Assembly (NCBI GenBank): GCA_963695975.1
Contig: CAVOIB010000002.1
Span: 372,001 to 436,000, forward strand
Origin: JBBQVZ01 sp963695975
Lineage (GTDB): Bacteria; Actinomycetota; UBA4738; HRBIN12
Length of the DNA stretch: 64,000 nucleotides
Reading direction: 5' to 3'
Shown here: positions 15,246-23,357 of the stretch, piece after piece
Position numbering within the stretch: the stretch's first letter is position 1
Layout of the letters: the number at the start of each line of letters is the position of its first letter
Program-made: the position numbers and the translations under genes
Notes under the pieces: generated by a model
Database searches by the model: none
Told to the model about the DNA's origin: nothing
The model's input: only the letters and a program-made list of their open reading frames with translations

Positions 15246-16872
15246 ACCTCCGCCTCCTTCCCGGCCATGCGGAGGTCGTAGACCGGACGATCGGAACGGA
15301 TCGGCGGCAGCGCGTCGAAGTTGTGCACGGGTGGCGGCGAGGACGTGGCCCACTCGAGCGTGTTGGACCCCCATGGGTCGTCGGGCGCGGTGCGCGGCTT
15401 GCGAAGTGTGACGAAGATGTTGATGAAGAACAGGATCATCGCGATCGCGATCACGAACGCGCCGATCGTGGAGAGCAGGTTCAGGAAGCTCCACCCGCGG
15501 TCCGGCGCGTAGTCGGCTATGCGTCGCGGCATCCCCCTCAGACCGAGGATGTGCATCGGGAAGAACGTGAGGTTGAACCCGACCAGCTGCAACCAGAACT
15601 GCCAGATGCCGAGCTTGCGCGACAGCATGCGTCCCGTCATCTTCGGGAACCAGTAGTACATCCCGGCGAACACGCCGAAGATCGTCCCGCCGAACAGGAC
15701 GTAGTGCAGATGCGCTACGACCCAGTACGTGTCGTGGATGGCGAAGTCCATCGCCGGCGATGCCGACCACACGCCGTTGATCCCGCCGATCAGGAACATC
15801 GCGATGAACCCGAGCGCGAAGAGCATCGGCGTCTCAAACCGGAGCTTGCCCTTCCACAGCGTGCCCAGCCAGACGAAGAAGAGCACGCCGGTCGGGATCG
15901 AGATCAGCTCGGTCGTGACGCTGAAGAACGGCAGCTCGACCGCCCCGGTCGCGAACATGTGGTGGGCCCAGACGCTGAACGATAGGGCGGTGATCAGCAG
16001 GAACGAGAGCACCACGCCGCGGTAGCTGAAGATCGGCCTGCCCGAGAACACCGAGACGATCTCGGTGACGATCCCCCATGCCCCCAGGATCAACATGTAG
16101 ACCTCGGGGTGGCCGAAGAACCAGAAGACGTTCTGCCATAACAGGACGACTCCCCCTTGGCTGGGATCGAAGAAGACCGTTCCTAGAGCGGCGGTCTGCA
16201 AGCAGCATGATCAATCCGGCCGTGAGCACCAGGCGCGGCGAGGATCACGAGGAGCGACGTCGCCAAGATGCTCCAGGTGAAGACCGGCATGCGCATCATC
16301 GTCATACCCGGTGCGCGCATCCGCAGGATGGTCACGATGAAGTTGATGCCGCCAAGGATCGATGCCGTTCCGACGATGATGAGTCCGGCGAGCCAGAGGT
16401 CTTCGCCGGTGCCGAGCTGTTCCGAGAGCGGCGGGTAGCCGGTCCACCCCGCCGCGGCCGCGCCGCCCTTCGCGAAGAAGCCGGAGAGGATCGTGAGCCC
16501 GCCGACGGGCAGGAGCCAGAAGGAGAGCGCGTTGATCCGGGGGAACGCCATGTCCAAAGCGCCGATCTGCAGCGGCACGAAGTAGTTCCCGAACCCAGCG
16601 AGCAGCGGGAAGATCACCAGGAAGATCATCAGCGTGCCGTGCAACGTGAAGAGCTGGTTGTAGGAGTTCGGGTGGAAGATCTGCGTCCCTGGCTGTGCGA
16701 GCTCGGTCCGCATGAGCAGCGCGAACACGCCACCGACCGCGAAGAATGCGAAGCTGCTGATCAGGTAGAGGATCCCGATCTTCTTGTGGTCGGTGGTCTT
16801 CAACCAGTCGAGCAGCCGGCCGCGCTCCGGTTCGGGTGCGAGTACTCGGGAAGGAGCCTCGGTCACGGCCAT
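15242..16872 (-). pseudogene. ctaD: Cytochrome c oxidase subunit I with two +1 frameshifts
   Basis: The gene would encode about 542 residues but is in three frames. The N-terminal part (16872 to about 16232) is intact through FTLHGTLM and TSLLVILAAP. After an extra base near 16231 the frame shifts to VLTAGLIMLLADRR, and after another near 16187 to LGTVFFDPSQGG and onwards. The rest is sound: GHPEVY (CuB His and the cross-linked Tyr), WAHHMF (CuB), VAHLHYV (both heme ligands). The segment IPTGVLFFVWLGT has Leu where most A-type oxidases have the K-channel Lys. Because every other oxidase gene is intact, sequencing or assembly error is as likely as true inactivation. Confidence 0.8.
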
Positions 16873-16894
16873 GTCGGGTCTCCCATCCGCATCC

Positions 16895-17947
16895 TCATCC
16901 GACGATGAACGCCCCGGACATCGCGGGGCCGTGGACGTCGCACTGGAAGTAGTAGCGGCCGGCCGGCAGCCCCTGGACGTCGAGCGACTCGGTCGCCGGA
17001 CCCGTGATCCTGGGCGACGTGAAGAAGGTCTGCTCCTCGAAGAAGCTGTCGTAGATCGAGAAGTTGTGCTCGATCCCGCTGTCCTGATTGTCGATAGCGA
17101 TCGTGAAGTCGGTGTCCGCCGGCACGGCCAGACAGAACGCGTTCCACGAGATGTCGTGGGCGACCAGCGACAGGTCGGTCCCGTCGGACGCGCAGGTGAT
17201 GCCCTCGGCCGCCTTGCGCTGCTCCTCGATCCACGCCTGGTAGTCGGTCGACGTCACGACCTTCACCTGGAACGTCATCTTCGAATGCCAGAGGCCGCAG
17301 AACTCGGCGCACTGCGACTGGTACGTCCCGAGCTCTGTTGGTGTGAAGGTGAACGAGCTCGTTCGGCCCGGGATCACATCGCGCTTGAACAGGAGGGCGG
17401 GGACGAAGAAGGAATGGATCACGTCCCGTGAGTTCAGCGTGATCTCGACCGGTTCGTCGACGGGTAGGACCATCACCGCGGGCCGCACCAGCGTCTTCCC
17501 GCTCACGAAGATCCCCTCGTTCAGATACAGGAAGGTCCACTCCCACTGGAAGCCCTCCACACGGATCTGCACCTGCGGGGTCTCCTGTTCCTGGATGCTC
17601 ATGAGTGTCGCTTCACCGAAAGGGAAGAGCACTGCGACGATCAATGCCGGGATCGCGAAGAAGACCCCGAGCGAGCGTGACCCCCCGACAGTCTGCGGCG
17701 CGGGCGAATCGTCGCGCTTCCGATACCGGAAGATGCACCACAGGAGCGCCGCCTCGACGCCGATGAAGACGGGAGCCGCAAGGAGCATGATGATCCCGTA
17801 GAGCGTGTGGACCTCTTGGGACTTCGTCGAGATACCCTGCTGCGCGCAGCCCGATAGGAGGAGGGCGGCCGCGATCGACGCGGCCGAACAGCGGATGAGG
17901 CGTCGCCATACCGGTCGGTTCACGCTCGATCGCGTGGAGCCGGTCAC
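16895..17947 (-). CDS. ctaC: Cytochrome c oxidase subunit II with a fused C-terminal cupredoxin domain
   Basis: The 350-residue lipoprotein (lipobox LLSGC, Cys34) has the two membrane helices of subunit II and a CuA domain with CAEFCGLWHSKM, giving Cys213, Cys217, His221 and Met224. It continues for about 100 residues into a second cupredoxin fold with HNFSIYDS and CDVHGPAM (Cys336, His339, Met343), a type-1 copper site. Normal subunit II ends after CuA or carries cytochrome c. The extra copper domain may be the entry point for electrons from copper proteins. The GTG start overlaps the upstream stop as GTGA. Confidence 0.88.
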   Translation of the reverse strand: MTGSTRSSVNRPVWRRLIRCSAASIAAALLLSGCAQQGISTKSQEVHTLYGIIMLLAAPVFIGVEAALLWCIFRYRKRDDSPAPQTVGGSRSLGVFFAIPALIVAVLFPFGEATLMSIQEQETPQVQIRVEGFQWEWTFLYLNEGIFVSGKTLVRPAVMVLPVDEPVEITLNSRDVIHSFFVPALLFKRDVIPGRTSSFTFTPTELGTYQSQCAEFCGLWHSKMTFQVKVVTSTDYQAWIEEQRKAAEGITCASDGTDLSLVAHDISWNAFCLAVPADTDFTIAIDNQDSGIEHNFSIYDSFFEEQTFFTSPRITGPATESLDVQGLPAGRYYFQCDVHGPAMSGAFIVG

Positions 17948-18435
17948 GTCACCGTGAACGTGTACACCATCCCGATCGACGCGTGCGGCGGACCGTCCGT
18001 TGCTCCACTCTGGGTGCCCGTTTCCCAGCAGGCGAAGAAGTATTCCCCCGCGGGCAGGTCGAACACGTTCGAGAGGGTTGCTCCGGTATCGACGCCGGCG
18101 ATCTCCCCGAAGGCGAGGTACTGACCCTCGCACTCAGCGCCGCCCTCGCATCCAGGAACCTTCGCGCTGTCGATGATGTCCTGCGCCGTGTCTCCCGACG
18201 GGAGCGCTTTCACGATCATCTCGTGCGTGATCGGGAACGATTCCTTGTTCGAGAAGTTGATCTGGATGTTGCCCGACGGGATCGAAGCTGGCATGCCGTG
18301 GAACTTGAACTGCTGCGCGAAGACGTCGTAGATCGGCGCCGTCGGCTCGCTGCTCTTGGAGCACGCCGAGGCGACGAGCACCACGACGGCGGCGAGCGCC
18401 GCGATCTTTCCCCCACCACGAAGCGATCGGACCAT
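17944..18435 (-). CDS. Cupredoxin-like lipoprotein
   Basis: The 163-residue protein has a lipoprotein signal (VASAC, Cys25) and then a plastocyanin/azurin-like domain. Candidate type-1 copper ligands are His in THEM, Cys in YFFACWETG, and His and Met in PPHASIGM, though the Cys-His spacing is longer than usual. As first gene of the oxidase operon, coupled to ctaC by a GTGA overlap, it probably delivers electrons or copper to the oxidase. Start ATG follows GAGGGAGG. Confidence 0.8.
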   Translation of the reverse strand: MVRSLRGGGKIAALAAVVVLVASACSKSSEPTAPIYDVFAQQFKFHGMPASIPSGNIQINFSNKESFPITHEMIVKALPSGDTAQDIIDSAKVPGCEGGAECEGQYLAFGEIAGVDTGATLSNVFDLPAGEYFFACWETGTQSGATDGPPHASIGMVYTFTVT

Positions 18436-18512
18436 GCCGCCCTCCCTCTCGATGCCACGCCCATCCGTGCTCGCGCACCCTCCAACGGCTCAAGGGCGGG
18501 ACGCAAGACGGA

Positions 18513-18526
18513 TGACAGGACTGTCA
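18513..18526. promoter_or_regulatory. TGACAG-N2-CTGTCA palindrome upstream of the oxidase operon
   Basis: TGACAG-GA-CTGTCA lies 78 bp upstream of the first oxidase-operon start codon. The same core, in a longer perfect palindrome, precedes the two-component regulator at 10366-10389. The position fits activation or repression by the regulator encoded there. The rest of 18436-18634 shows no gene. Confidence 0.6.
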
Positions 18527-18634
18527 CGACCAGGCCTCGCAACCGGCCGCCCGACATGGTGTCCCGGGTTGCCACATTGCATGGTTGTCATGTGTCGCCG
18601 AAGAGGAGCAGCTACTCGACCGGTTGGGTCTGAG

Positions 18635-19585
18635 TCAGTACCGCGTTCCAGTGGCCTCTGGAAGCTCGTCGAGCTCGGCGAGATCCTCGGGGGTCAGCTC
18701 GATGGTGGAGGCCGCGGCGTTCTCCTCGACGTACCGAACGCGACGGGTGCCAGGGATCGGCACGACGTGGTGGCCCTGAGCGAGGGTCCACGCGAGCGCG
18801 ATCTGGGCGGGCGTGGCGCCATGGCGTTCGCCGACGGCTCTGACCTTCTCCACGATCGCGAGGTTCACGTCGATCGCCTCTTGCGTGAACCGCGGATTCT
18901 TCGCGCGGAAGTCCATGTCGTCGAACGAAGCGTTCGTGATCGCACCGGTGAGGAAGCCGCGTCCGAGCGGAGAGAACGGGATGAACGTCACCCGGTGTTC
19001 CCGGCACCAGGGGACGACCTCGGCCAGATGATCCCGCGTCCAGAGCGAGAGCTCTGACTGCACGCTCGTGACGGGATGGACCGCCATGGCGCGCCGCATC
19101 TCGTCGATGCTTGCCTCCGACAGACCGAGCGTGCGCACCTTCCCGGCGGCGACCAGTTCCGCCATCGTTCCCCAGGACTCCTCGAGCGGGACCTTCGGGT
19201 CGATCCGGTGCAGCTGATAGAGGTCGATCACGTCGGTCCGCAATCGAGCGAGCGATGCGTCGATCGCCTCGCGGATGTGCGCTGGGCGGGCATCGTTCGG
19301 GAGCGGATAACCGCCGTTCGGCCCGACGATCAGGCCGACCTTGGTGGCGACGACGGCGCGATCACGGTGACCTTTCAGCGCGCGCCCTACCAGGTCCTCG
19401 TTCGTGTAGGGGCCGTAAACGTCCGCGGTATCCAGCAGGGTCATGCCCAGCTCGAGCGCCCGGAGGATCGCGCGGAGCGACTCGGCTTCGTCGGACTCGC
19501 CGCCGTAGGCCCAGTTCATGGGCATACAGCCGAGACCGATCCTGCCGACCGAGATTCCGCTCGAACCCAACGTGACCGCGTCCAG
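18635..19585 (-). CDS. Aldo/keto reductase
   Basis: The 316-residue protein is an NADPH-dependent aldo/keto reductase: GLGCMPMNWAYGG, the catalytic Asp/Tyr block LLDTADVYGPYTNEDLVG, the lysine in VVATKVG, and LYQLHRIDP. The nucleotide-binding end is present (ATPAQIALAWTLAQG, PIPGTRRVRYVEEN). Alignment by eye puts the N-terminus at LDAVTLGSSGISV, where no ATG/GTG exists. A CTG at 19585 stands 7 nt after a TAGCAT box, suggesting a leaderless mRNA with a CTG start; TTG at 19570 is the alternative. Substrate unknown. Confidence 0.82.
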   Translation of the reverse strand: MDAVTLGSSGISVGRIGLGCMPMNWAYGGESDEAESLRAILRALELGMTLLDTADVYGPYTNEDLVGRALKGHRDRAVVATKVGLIVGPNGGYPLPNDARPAHIREAIDASLARLRTDVIDLYQLHRIDPKVPLEESWGTMAELVAAGKVRTLGLSEASIDEMRRAMAVHPVTSVQSELSLWTRDHLAEVVPWCREHRVTFIPFSPLGRGFLTGAITNASFDDMDFRAKNPRFTQEAIDVNLAIVEKVRAVGERHGATPAQIALAWTLAQGHHVVPIPGTRRVRYVEENAAASTIELTPEDLAELDELPEATGTRY

Positions 19586-19592
19586 GTCGCCG

Positions 19593-19598
19593 ATGCTA
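19593..19598 (-). promoter_or_regulatory. -10 box of the aldo/keto reductase gene
   Basis: TAGCAT on the minus strand ends 7 nt before the proposed CTG start at 19585. The divergent gene has its own box 30 bp away. Confidence 0.5.
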
Positions 19599-19627
19599 CC
19601 CGGAACGCGCGCCGAGCTCACCGACGG

Positions 19628-19633
19628 TAAGGT
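19628..19633 (+). promoter_or_regulatory. -10 box, leaderless promoter of the DinB-like gene
   Basis: TAAGGT ends 7 nt before the GTG at 19641, which fixes the start of the downstream gene. Confidence 0.5.
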
Positions 19634-19640
19634 TCCGACC

Positions 19641-20267
19641 GTGCAGGAGTTGGTGCCGGACGATCTCCGCCGTGCCGTCGCTGTGGCCGCCGAGACACTG
19701 GCAGCCGGGGTCGAACTCGACTGGTCGGCCAACGCTGGAGACCTGGAGTGGACCTGTCGCGAGACGCTCGACCACAACATCGACGGGTTGATCGGATACG
19801 CGGCGAACCTGGCGACGCTCGCCACCGAGCCGAAGAAGGACGTCCGCGACGGTAACCCGCGCGCCATGATCTCCGAGCTGTTGAGCGCGCTGGTCGCGTC
19901 GGGCCACATCCTCGCGCGGGTCGCAGAGGCCTCTCCACCCGGTGCACGCGGTTACCACGGAGCCGGGATGGCGGACGTGTCCGGGTTCATCGCGATGGGG
20001 TGCGATGAGACGCTGGTCCACTCGTACGACTCCGGTCGCGGTGTCGGGATCGAGCTGCTCCCGCCGGCCGATCTCTGCGAACGGGTCGTCGCCCGGCTGT
20101 TCCCGTGGGCGCCCGCACATGACGATCCGTGGCAGCTCTTGCTGTGGTGCAACGGACGGACATCGCTGCCGGGATACGAGCGGATCGGGCCGGGATGGGG
20201 ATTGTGGTGCCGCCCCCTGAACGAGTGGGACGGCGTCCCGTATGCGAACAGCTGGCCGGGCGACTAG
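19641..20267 (+). CDS. Maleylpyruvate isomerase/DinB-like protein (mycothiol-dependent superfamily)
   Basis: The 208-residue protein has the helical-bundle N-terminus typical of mycothiol maleylpyruvate isomerase-like proteins (DWSANAGDLEWTCRETLDHN) and the second metal-binding histidine region at DETLVHSYDSGRG. The superfamily binds a divalent metal through three histidines and often transfers or conjugates thiols. The product ends PGYERIGPGWGLWCRPL, a feature of one actinobacterial subgroup. The GTG start is supported by the -10 box 7 nt upstream. Reaction not known. Confidence 0.65.
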   Translation: MQELVPDDLRRAVAVAAETLAAGVELDWSANAGDLEWTCRETLDHNIDGLIGYAANLATLATEPKKDVRDGNPRAMISELLSALVASGHILARVAEASPPGARGYHGAGMADVSGFIAMGCDETLVHSYDSGRGVGIELLPPADLCERVVARLFPWAPAHDDPWQLLLWCNGRTSLPGYERIGPGWGLWCRPLNEWDGVPYANSWPGD

Positions 20268-20279
20268 TTCATCGGCTCC

Positions 20280-21149
20280 TCATCCGAGCGAGCGCCAGAT
20301 GTGCATGACCGCGTAGCCGCGCCACGGTCGCCATCGGTCGGCCCGGCGCTCGATCGCTCCGATCGACGTCGGGAGACCCAGGGCCTCGAAGCCAGCCCGG
20401 ACCCCCAGATCGCTTGCCGGGAACGCATCCGTATCGCGTAGCGCCCGCATCGCGACGTACGACGCCGTCCACGTACCGATACCGGGGATCGACAGGAGCG
20501 AACCGAGCGTGGCCTCACGATCTGCCTGTCCGGACAGATCCAGGACTCCATCCGCGACCAGTTCGGCGAGCCGTCGCAGCGTGGCTCGGCGTCGGCTCGT
20601 GAGCCCGATCGTGTCGAGCGGCGCGACCGAGAGTTGCTCGGCGGTGGGGAAGACGTGGGTCACGCCGCCGACGACCTGCTCAGGGGGAAGCGGCGTCCCG
20701 GCTGCGATCGCGATCCTGCCGGCGAACGTCCTCGCAGCTCGGACCGAGACCTGTTGACCCAGCACCGCGCGCACGGTGAGTTCGAAGCCGTCGATCGCGC
20801 CGGGCAATCTGAGACCCGGCGTCGAACGGACAGACGGGCGCAGCGCCGGATCTCGGGCGAGGAGGTCGTCGATCGGTCCAGGGTCCGCGTCCAGATCGAG
20901 CAGCCGCCGGGCCGGCGGGACCACCGCATCGAGATGCGACGCGTCGTCGATCGAGGCGTCGAGCGCGACGTGTCCGCGCGCGGGATCGGGTGTCAGCCGG
21001 ATCACCGCGATCCGACCGGTCGTGGTGCGCACGGAGCGGCGAAAGGTCCGGCCGTCGAACGTCTCGACCCCGGGGATCGCACGGGCACCGAGGAACGACA
21101 AGAGGGGCTCGAATGCCAGCGGAGGCTCATACCCCAGCCGATGTGCCAT
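20280..21149 (-). CDS. alkA: DNA-3-methyladenine glycosylase II (AlkA-type)
   Basis: The 289-residue protein has an AlkA N-terminal domain (residues 1-110) and a HhH-GPD domain: VRAVLGQQVSVRAARTFAGR, the helix-hairpin-helix LLSIPGIGTWTASYVAMRAL, and the catalytic aspartate in AFPASDLGVR (Asp247). It excises alkylated bases from DNA. In many actinobacteria this domain is fused to Ada; here it stands alone. It is convergent with the DinB-like gene, 12 bp away. It is one of three predicted alkylation-repair-type genes in the window. Confidence 0.88.
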   Translation of the reverse strand: MAHRLGYEPPLAFEPLLSFLGARAIPGVETFDGRTFRRSVRTTTGRIAVIRLTPDPARGHVALDASIDDASHLDAVVPPARRLLDLDADPGPIDDLLARDPALRPSVRSTPGLRLPGAIDGFELTVRAVLGQQVSVRAARTFAGRIAIAAGTPLPPEQVVGGVTHVFPTAEQLSVAPLDTIGLTSRRRATLRRLAELVADGVLDLSGQADREATLGSLLSIPGIGTWTASYVAMRALRDTDAFPASDLGVRAGFEALGLPTSIGAIERRADRWRPWRGYAVMHIWRSLG

Positions 21150-21238
21150 GGGTTGAGGTATATATCGCCAGGGTCAAGGCTTTGGCACGTTCGCGGCATC
21201 GTCGCCAGGGTCGGACTTCCAACCCAGGGGGAGGAACG

Positions 21239-21655
21239 ATGGCCGGACAGACGAAGGGGAGCGGTACCCGACAGGACCCGTGGCTCCTGCTCACACCTCC
21301 GGGGACGTCGGAGTACCAGATGTGGAAGGACGAGGAGGCCGGCCCTCCCGCGTTGGTCTGCCAGGTCGGCAAGACCACGTTGAGCTATCAGCTGAGATGC
21401 CTCGATGATCTCCACGCGATGTTGAAGAGACATGGCGATTGGATGCCGCTCGGGAGCGCCGACGAGCAGAAGCCCGCGGCCGACGGGACCGTCGAGGCGT
21501 GGGCGCGCTCTGCCGACAACCCGGTCGGCGGATGGTACGGACTCAAGAAAGGGCTTCGGGGCCGGTTCGCGATGTACGTCCCTCCGTTGATGGAGGCCCT
21601 GGGACGAGCCGAGCTCGAGCATCAACCTCGGAACAACCGGATGCGCGCGCTGTGA
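21239..21655 (+). CDS. Conserved actinobacterial protein (DUF6855-like)
   Basis: This 138-residue protein is of a small, strongly conserved actinobacterial family: DPWLLLTPPGTSEYQMWKDE, HAMLKRHGDWMPLGSADEQK, NPVGGWYGLKKGLRGRFAMY and a fixed RNNRMRAL end. No catalytic motif or membrane segment is visible and the function is unknown. The ATG has a GGGGGAGG ribosome-binding site. Family name from memory of similar sequences. Confidence 0.7.
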   Translation: MAGQTKGSGTRQDPWLLLTPPGTSEYQMWKDEEAGPPALVCQVGKTTLSYQLRCLDDLHAMLKRHGDWMPLGSADEQKPAADGTVEAWARSADNPVGGWYGLKKGLRGRFAMYVPPLMEALGRAELEHQPRNNRMRAL

Positions 21656-21662
21656 CGCCATA

Positions 21663-21683
21663 GGTCCCCTGAAGGCTGGGACC
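21663..21683. promoter_or_regulatory. GGTCCC-N9-GGGACC dyad before a flavodoxin gene
   Basis: A perfect 6-bp inverted repeat 56 bp upstream of the flavodoxin start. Similar GGGACC/GGTCCC elements occur upstream of the second flavodoxin gene (23231-23274) and in the leader of the bc operon (about 46505-46530). Redox or hypoxia control is a guess. Confidence 0.35.
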
Positions 21684-21738
21684 CTTGTCCGTGGCTCCCA
21701 CCCGGAGCTGATGAGAGGTTTCGAGGGGGTGGTGGGCG

Positions 21739-22233
21739 ATGCATGTCCTGGTGACGTACGCGAGCAAGCACGGTTCGACGGGCGGGGTTGCGGAGGCGAT
21801 CGTCGAACGACTGCGTCAGCTCGAGGTCGGCGCCGAGGTGTGTTCGGTCGACGACGTCGAGGACGTCCAGGTGTTCGATGCGGTGGTGCTCGGCAGTGCG
21901 CTCTACGCGGGGTCCTGGATCAAGGGCGCGGTCGACTTCGCGGAACGGAACCGAGAGATACTCGAACGGCTACCCGTGTGGCTCTTCAGCGTTGGACCAC
22001 TCGGCGAGGAGGTCAACGACGAGGAGGAGCAGCCGAAGCAACTCGCTTCACTCCGCGACGAGCTGCATCCTCGGGGCTATCGCCTGTTCTTCGGCGCCTT
22101 GGATCGGAGCAAGCTGAGCTTCCCCGAGCGGATGATCATGAAGGCCGTGCGCGCACCCGAAGGCGACTTCCGTGATTGGGACGAGATCGGGTCGTGGGCG
22201 GGCGAGATCGCGGGGTCGCTCGTTGGTACGTGA
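21739..22233 (+). CDS. Flavodoxin-domain protein (HemG-like)
   Basis: The 164-residue protein has the FMN-binding loop VTYASKHGSTGGVAEAI and the second loop VVLGSALYAGSWIKGA, matching the menaquinone-dependent protoporphyrinogen oxidase (HemG)/flavodoxin group. The C-terminal region (FFGALDRSKLSFPERMIMKA) fits that group better than electron-carrier flavodoxins. In actinobacteria such genes are often stress-induced rather than part of heme synthesis, and none of the other heme genes is nearby. Preceded by a GGTCCC dyad. Confidence 0.8.
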   Translation: MHVLVTYASKHGSTGGVAEAIVERLRQLEVGAEVCSVDDVEDVQVFDAVVLGSALYAGSWIKGAVDFAERNREILERLPVWLFSVGPLGEEVNDEEEQPKQLASLRDELHPRGYRLFFGALDRSKLSFPERMIMKAVRAPEGDFRDWDEIGSWAGEIAGSLVGT

Positions 22234-22255
22234 GGGGTCGTGCTGATCGGCGGGT

Positions 22256-22537
22256 TCAGCCCGGCGTGATCTCCCCGTCGTGCCACTCCGGGTCGGCCTC
22301 CATGAGCGCCCGCAATTCCATGTAGCGGTCGTTCTGCGCCGGGTCGTCCGCGTTGCGGTCGTAGGACTCCCGGTCATCGAAGATCACGAAGAGCCAGCCG
22401 ACGTCCGAGTTGTTCTCCCAGAGCACGTAGCTGCTCTGGTACCCGGCGACCGGTGTTTGCATCTGGCGCGCCGTGATCTCCCGGAGCTTCTCCCGGTTCC
22501 CCGGAGCCACTCGCATCTTCGCCACCGTCCCGTACAT
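22256..22537 (-). CDS. Antibiotic biosynthesis monooxygenase-like (dimeric alpha/beta barrel) protein
   Basis: This 93-residue protein has the ABM-type pattern of one ferredoxin-like half barrel: MYGTVAKMRVAPGNREKLRE, then YQSSYVLWENNSDVGWLFVI and a final helix ending ELRALMEADPEW. Members act as small oxygenases, heme-degrading proteins or have no known activity. The AGGAGG site 6 nt before the ATG is strong. It is convergent with the first flavodoxin gene and upstream of nothing on its own strand. Confidence 0.7.
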   Translation of the reverse strand: MYGTVAKMRVAPGNREKLREITARQMQTPVAGYQSSYVLWENNSDVGWLFVIFDDRESYDRNADDPAQNDRYMELRALMEADPEWHDGEITPG

Positions 22538-22625
22538 CGCGAGACCTCCTGTTCCCTAGCCGACCTGCCGAGGATAACCCTGCATGCGCCGACGTGCAGA
22601 CGCCGAGGTCCTGGCTCGGCCGACG

Positions 22626-23153
22626 TCACCGCACGATCGACTGCACGGCGTGCTCGGCCAGCGCCGCTCCCCACGTTGCCGCGTGCTCCATCTGGCCGTC
22701 TGCCAGCCGGTTCTCGCTCGTGACGAAGAAGCTCTCAGGGGCGACCGCCAGACGGAACCCCTGATGCTCGAGCCGACGCGCGATCCCCTTGGCCGCCGAA
22801 CCGGTCAACATGGCCGACCGATCGAACCTGGTGTCGAACGCCGCTGCGAACCGCTGCGCTCCGGCGGGAAGGGCGTCCAGCCACTCGCGCAGCCCGGGGT
22901 CGACGGTCGAATCGGCGAACGTGTTCTTCCCGTCGCCCGCGCCGACAGCGCGGGTGGAGGCCCGGCTCATCCCGTGCGCATGCGTCGGGCCGCCAACGAC
23001 CAGCATCTCCACCTCAGCCGTTGCCGCCTCCGGCACCTCCGTCACCGCGCGGACATCGACCTTCACCCCGTGTTCGCCGAGCGATCGGCCGATCGCGTAG
23101 GCGATCGCTGCGGTGTTGCCATACAGGGATTCGTACACCACCAACGCCTTCAT
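22626..23153 (-). CDS. Flavodoxin family protein
   Basis: The 175-residue protein starts MKALVVYESLYGNTAAIAYA, a clear flavodoxin phosphate-binding loop, and has the second loop VVGGPTHAHGMSR. A conserved C-terminal half (GLREWLDALPAGAQRFAAAF, and SFFVTSENRLADGQ) places it in an actinobacterial flavodoxin subgroup of unknown partner. The chosen ATG has a GAGGAGG site; a much longer upstream frame is antisense to the P1 peptidase gene and was discarded. Confidence 0.82.
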   Translation of the reverse strand: MKALVVYESLYGNTAAIAYAIGRSLGEHGVKVDVRAVTEVPEAATAEVEMLVVGGPTHAHGMSRASTRAVGAGDGKNTFADSTVDPGLREWLDALPAGAQRFAAAFDTRFDRSAMLTGSAAKGIARRLEHQGFRLAVAPESFFVTSENRLADGQMEHAATWGAALAEHAVQSIVR

Positions 23154-23230
23154 CCTCCACCTCCTCACGACGTGTCTATGGTGGAGGAGGACAGGTTCGT
23201 CTAGGCAGGGTCTGATGACCCATCTCGAGA

Positions 23231-23274
23231 GGGACCGCCGCACGGCGGCGGTCAGTGGCGCCGCCGGCGGTCCC
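23231..23274. promoter_or_regulatory. Large inverted repeat between flavodoxin and P1 peptidase genes
   Basis: GGGACCGCCG (23231-23240) and CGGCGGTCCC (23265-23274) form a perfect 10-bp stem around a GC-rich 24-nt loop. It lies about 80 bp upstream of each divergent start codon. It could be an operator for both genes or an RNA hairpin in the peptidase leader. Confidence 0.45.
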
Positions 23275-23357
23275 CGCGATACGCTGCGTGACCCTGACGG
23301 GCGAGCAGGAGAAGTCTTGGACGACGCTCCAGCGAATCGAGGTCCGGTGACGATGCC

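Noticed and set aside
16187..16231. Programmed frameshifting in ctaD
   Set aside because: No slippery heptamer or stimulatory structure is evident, two separate +1 events would be needed, and the family is not known to use recoding.
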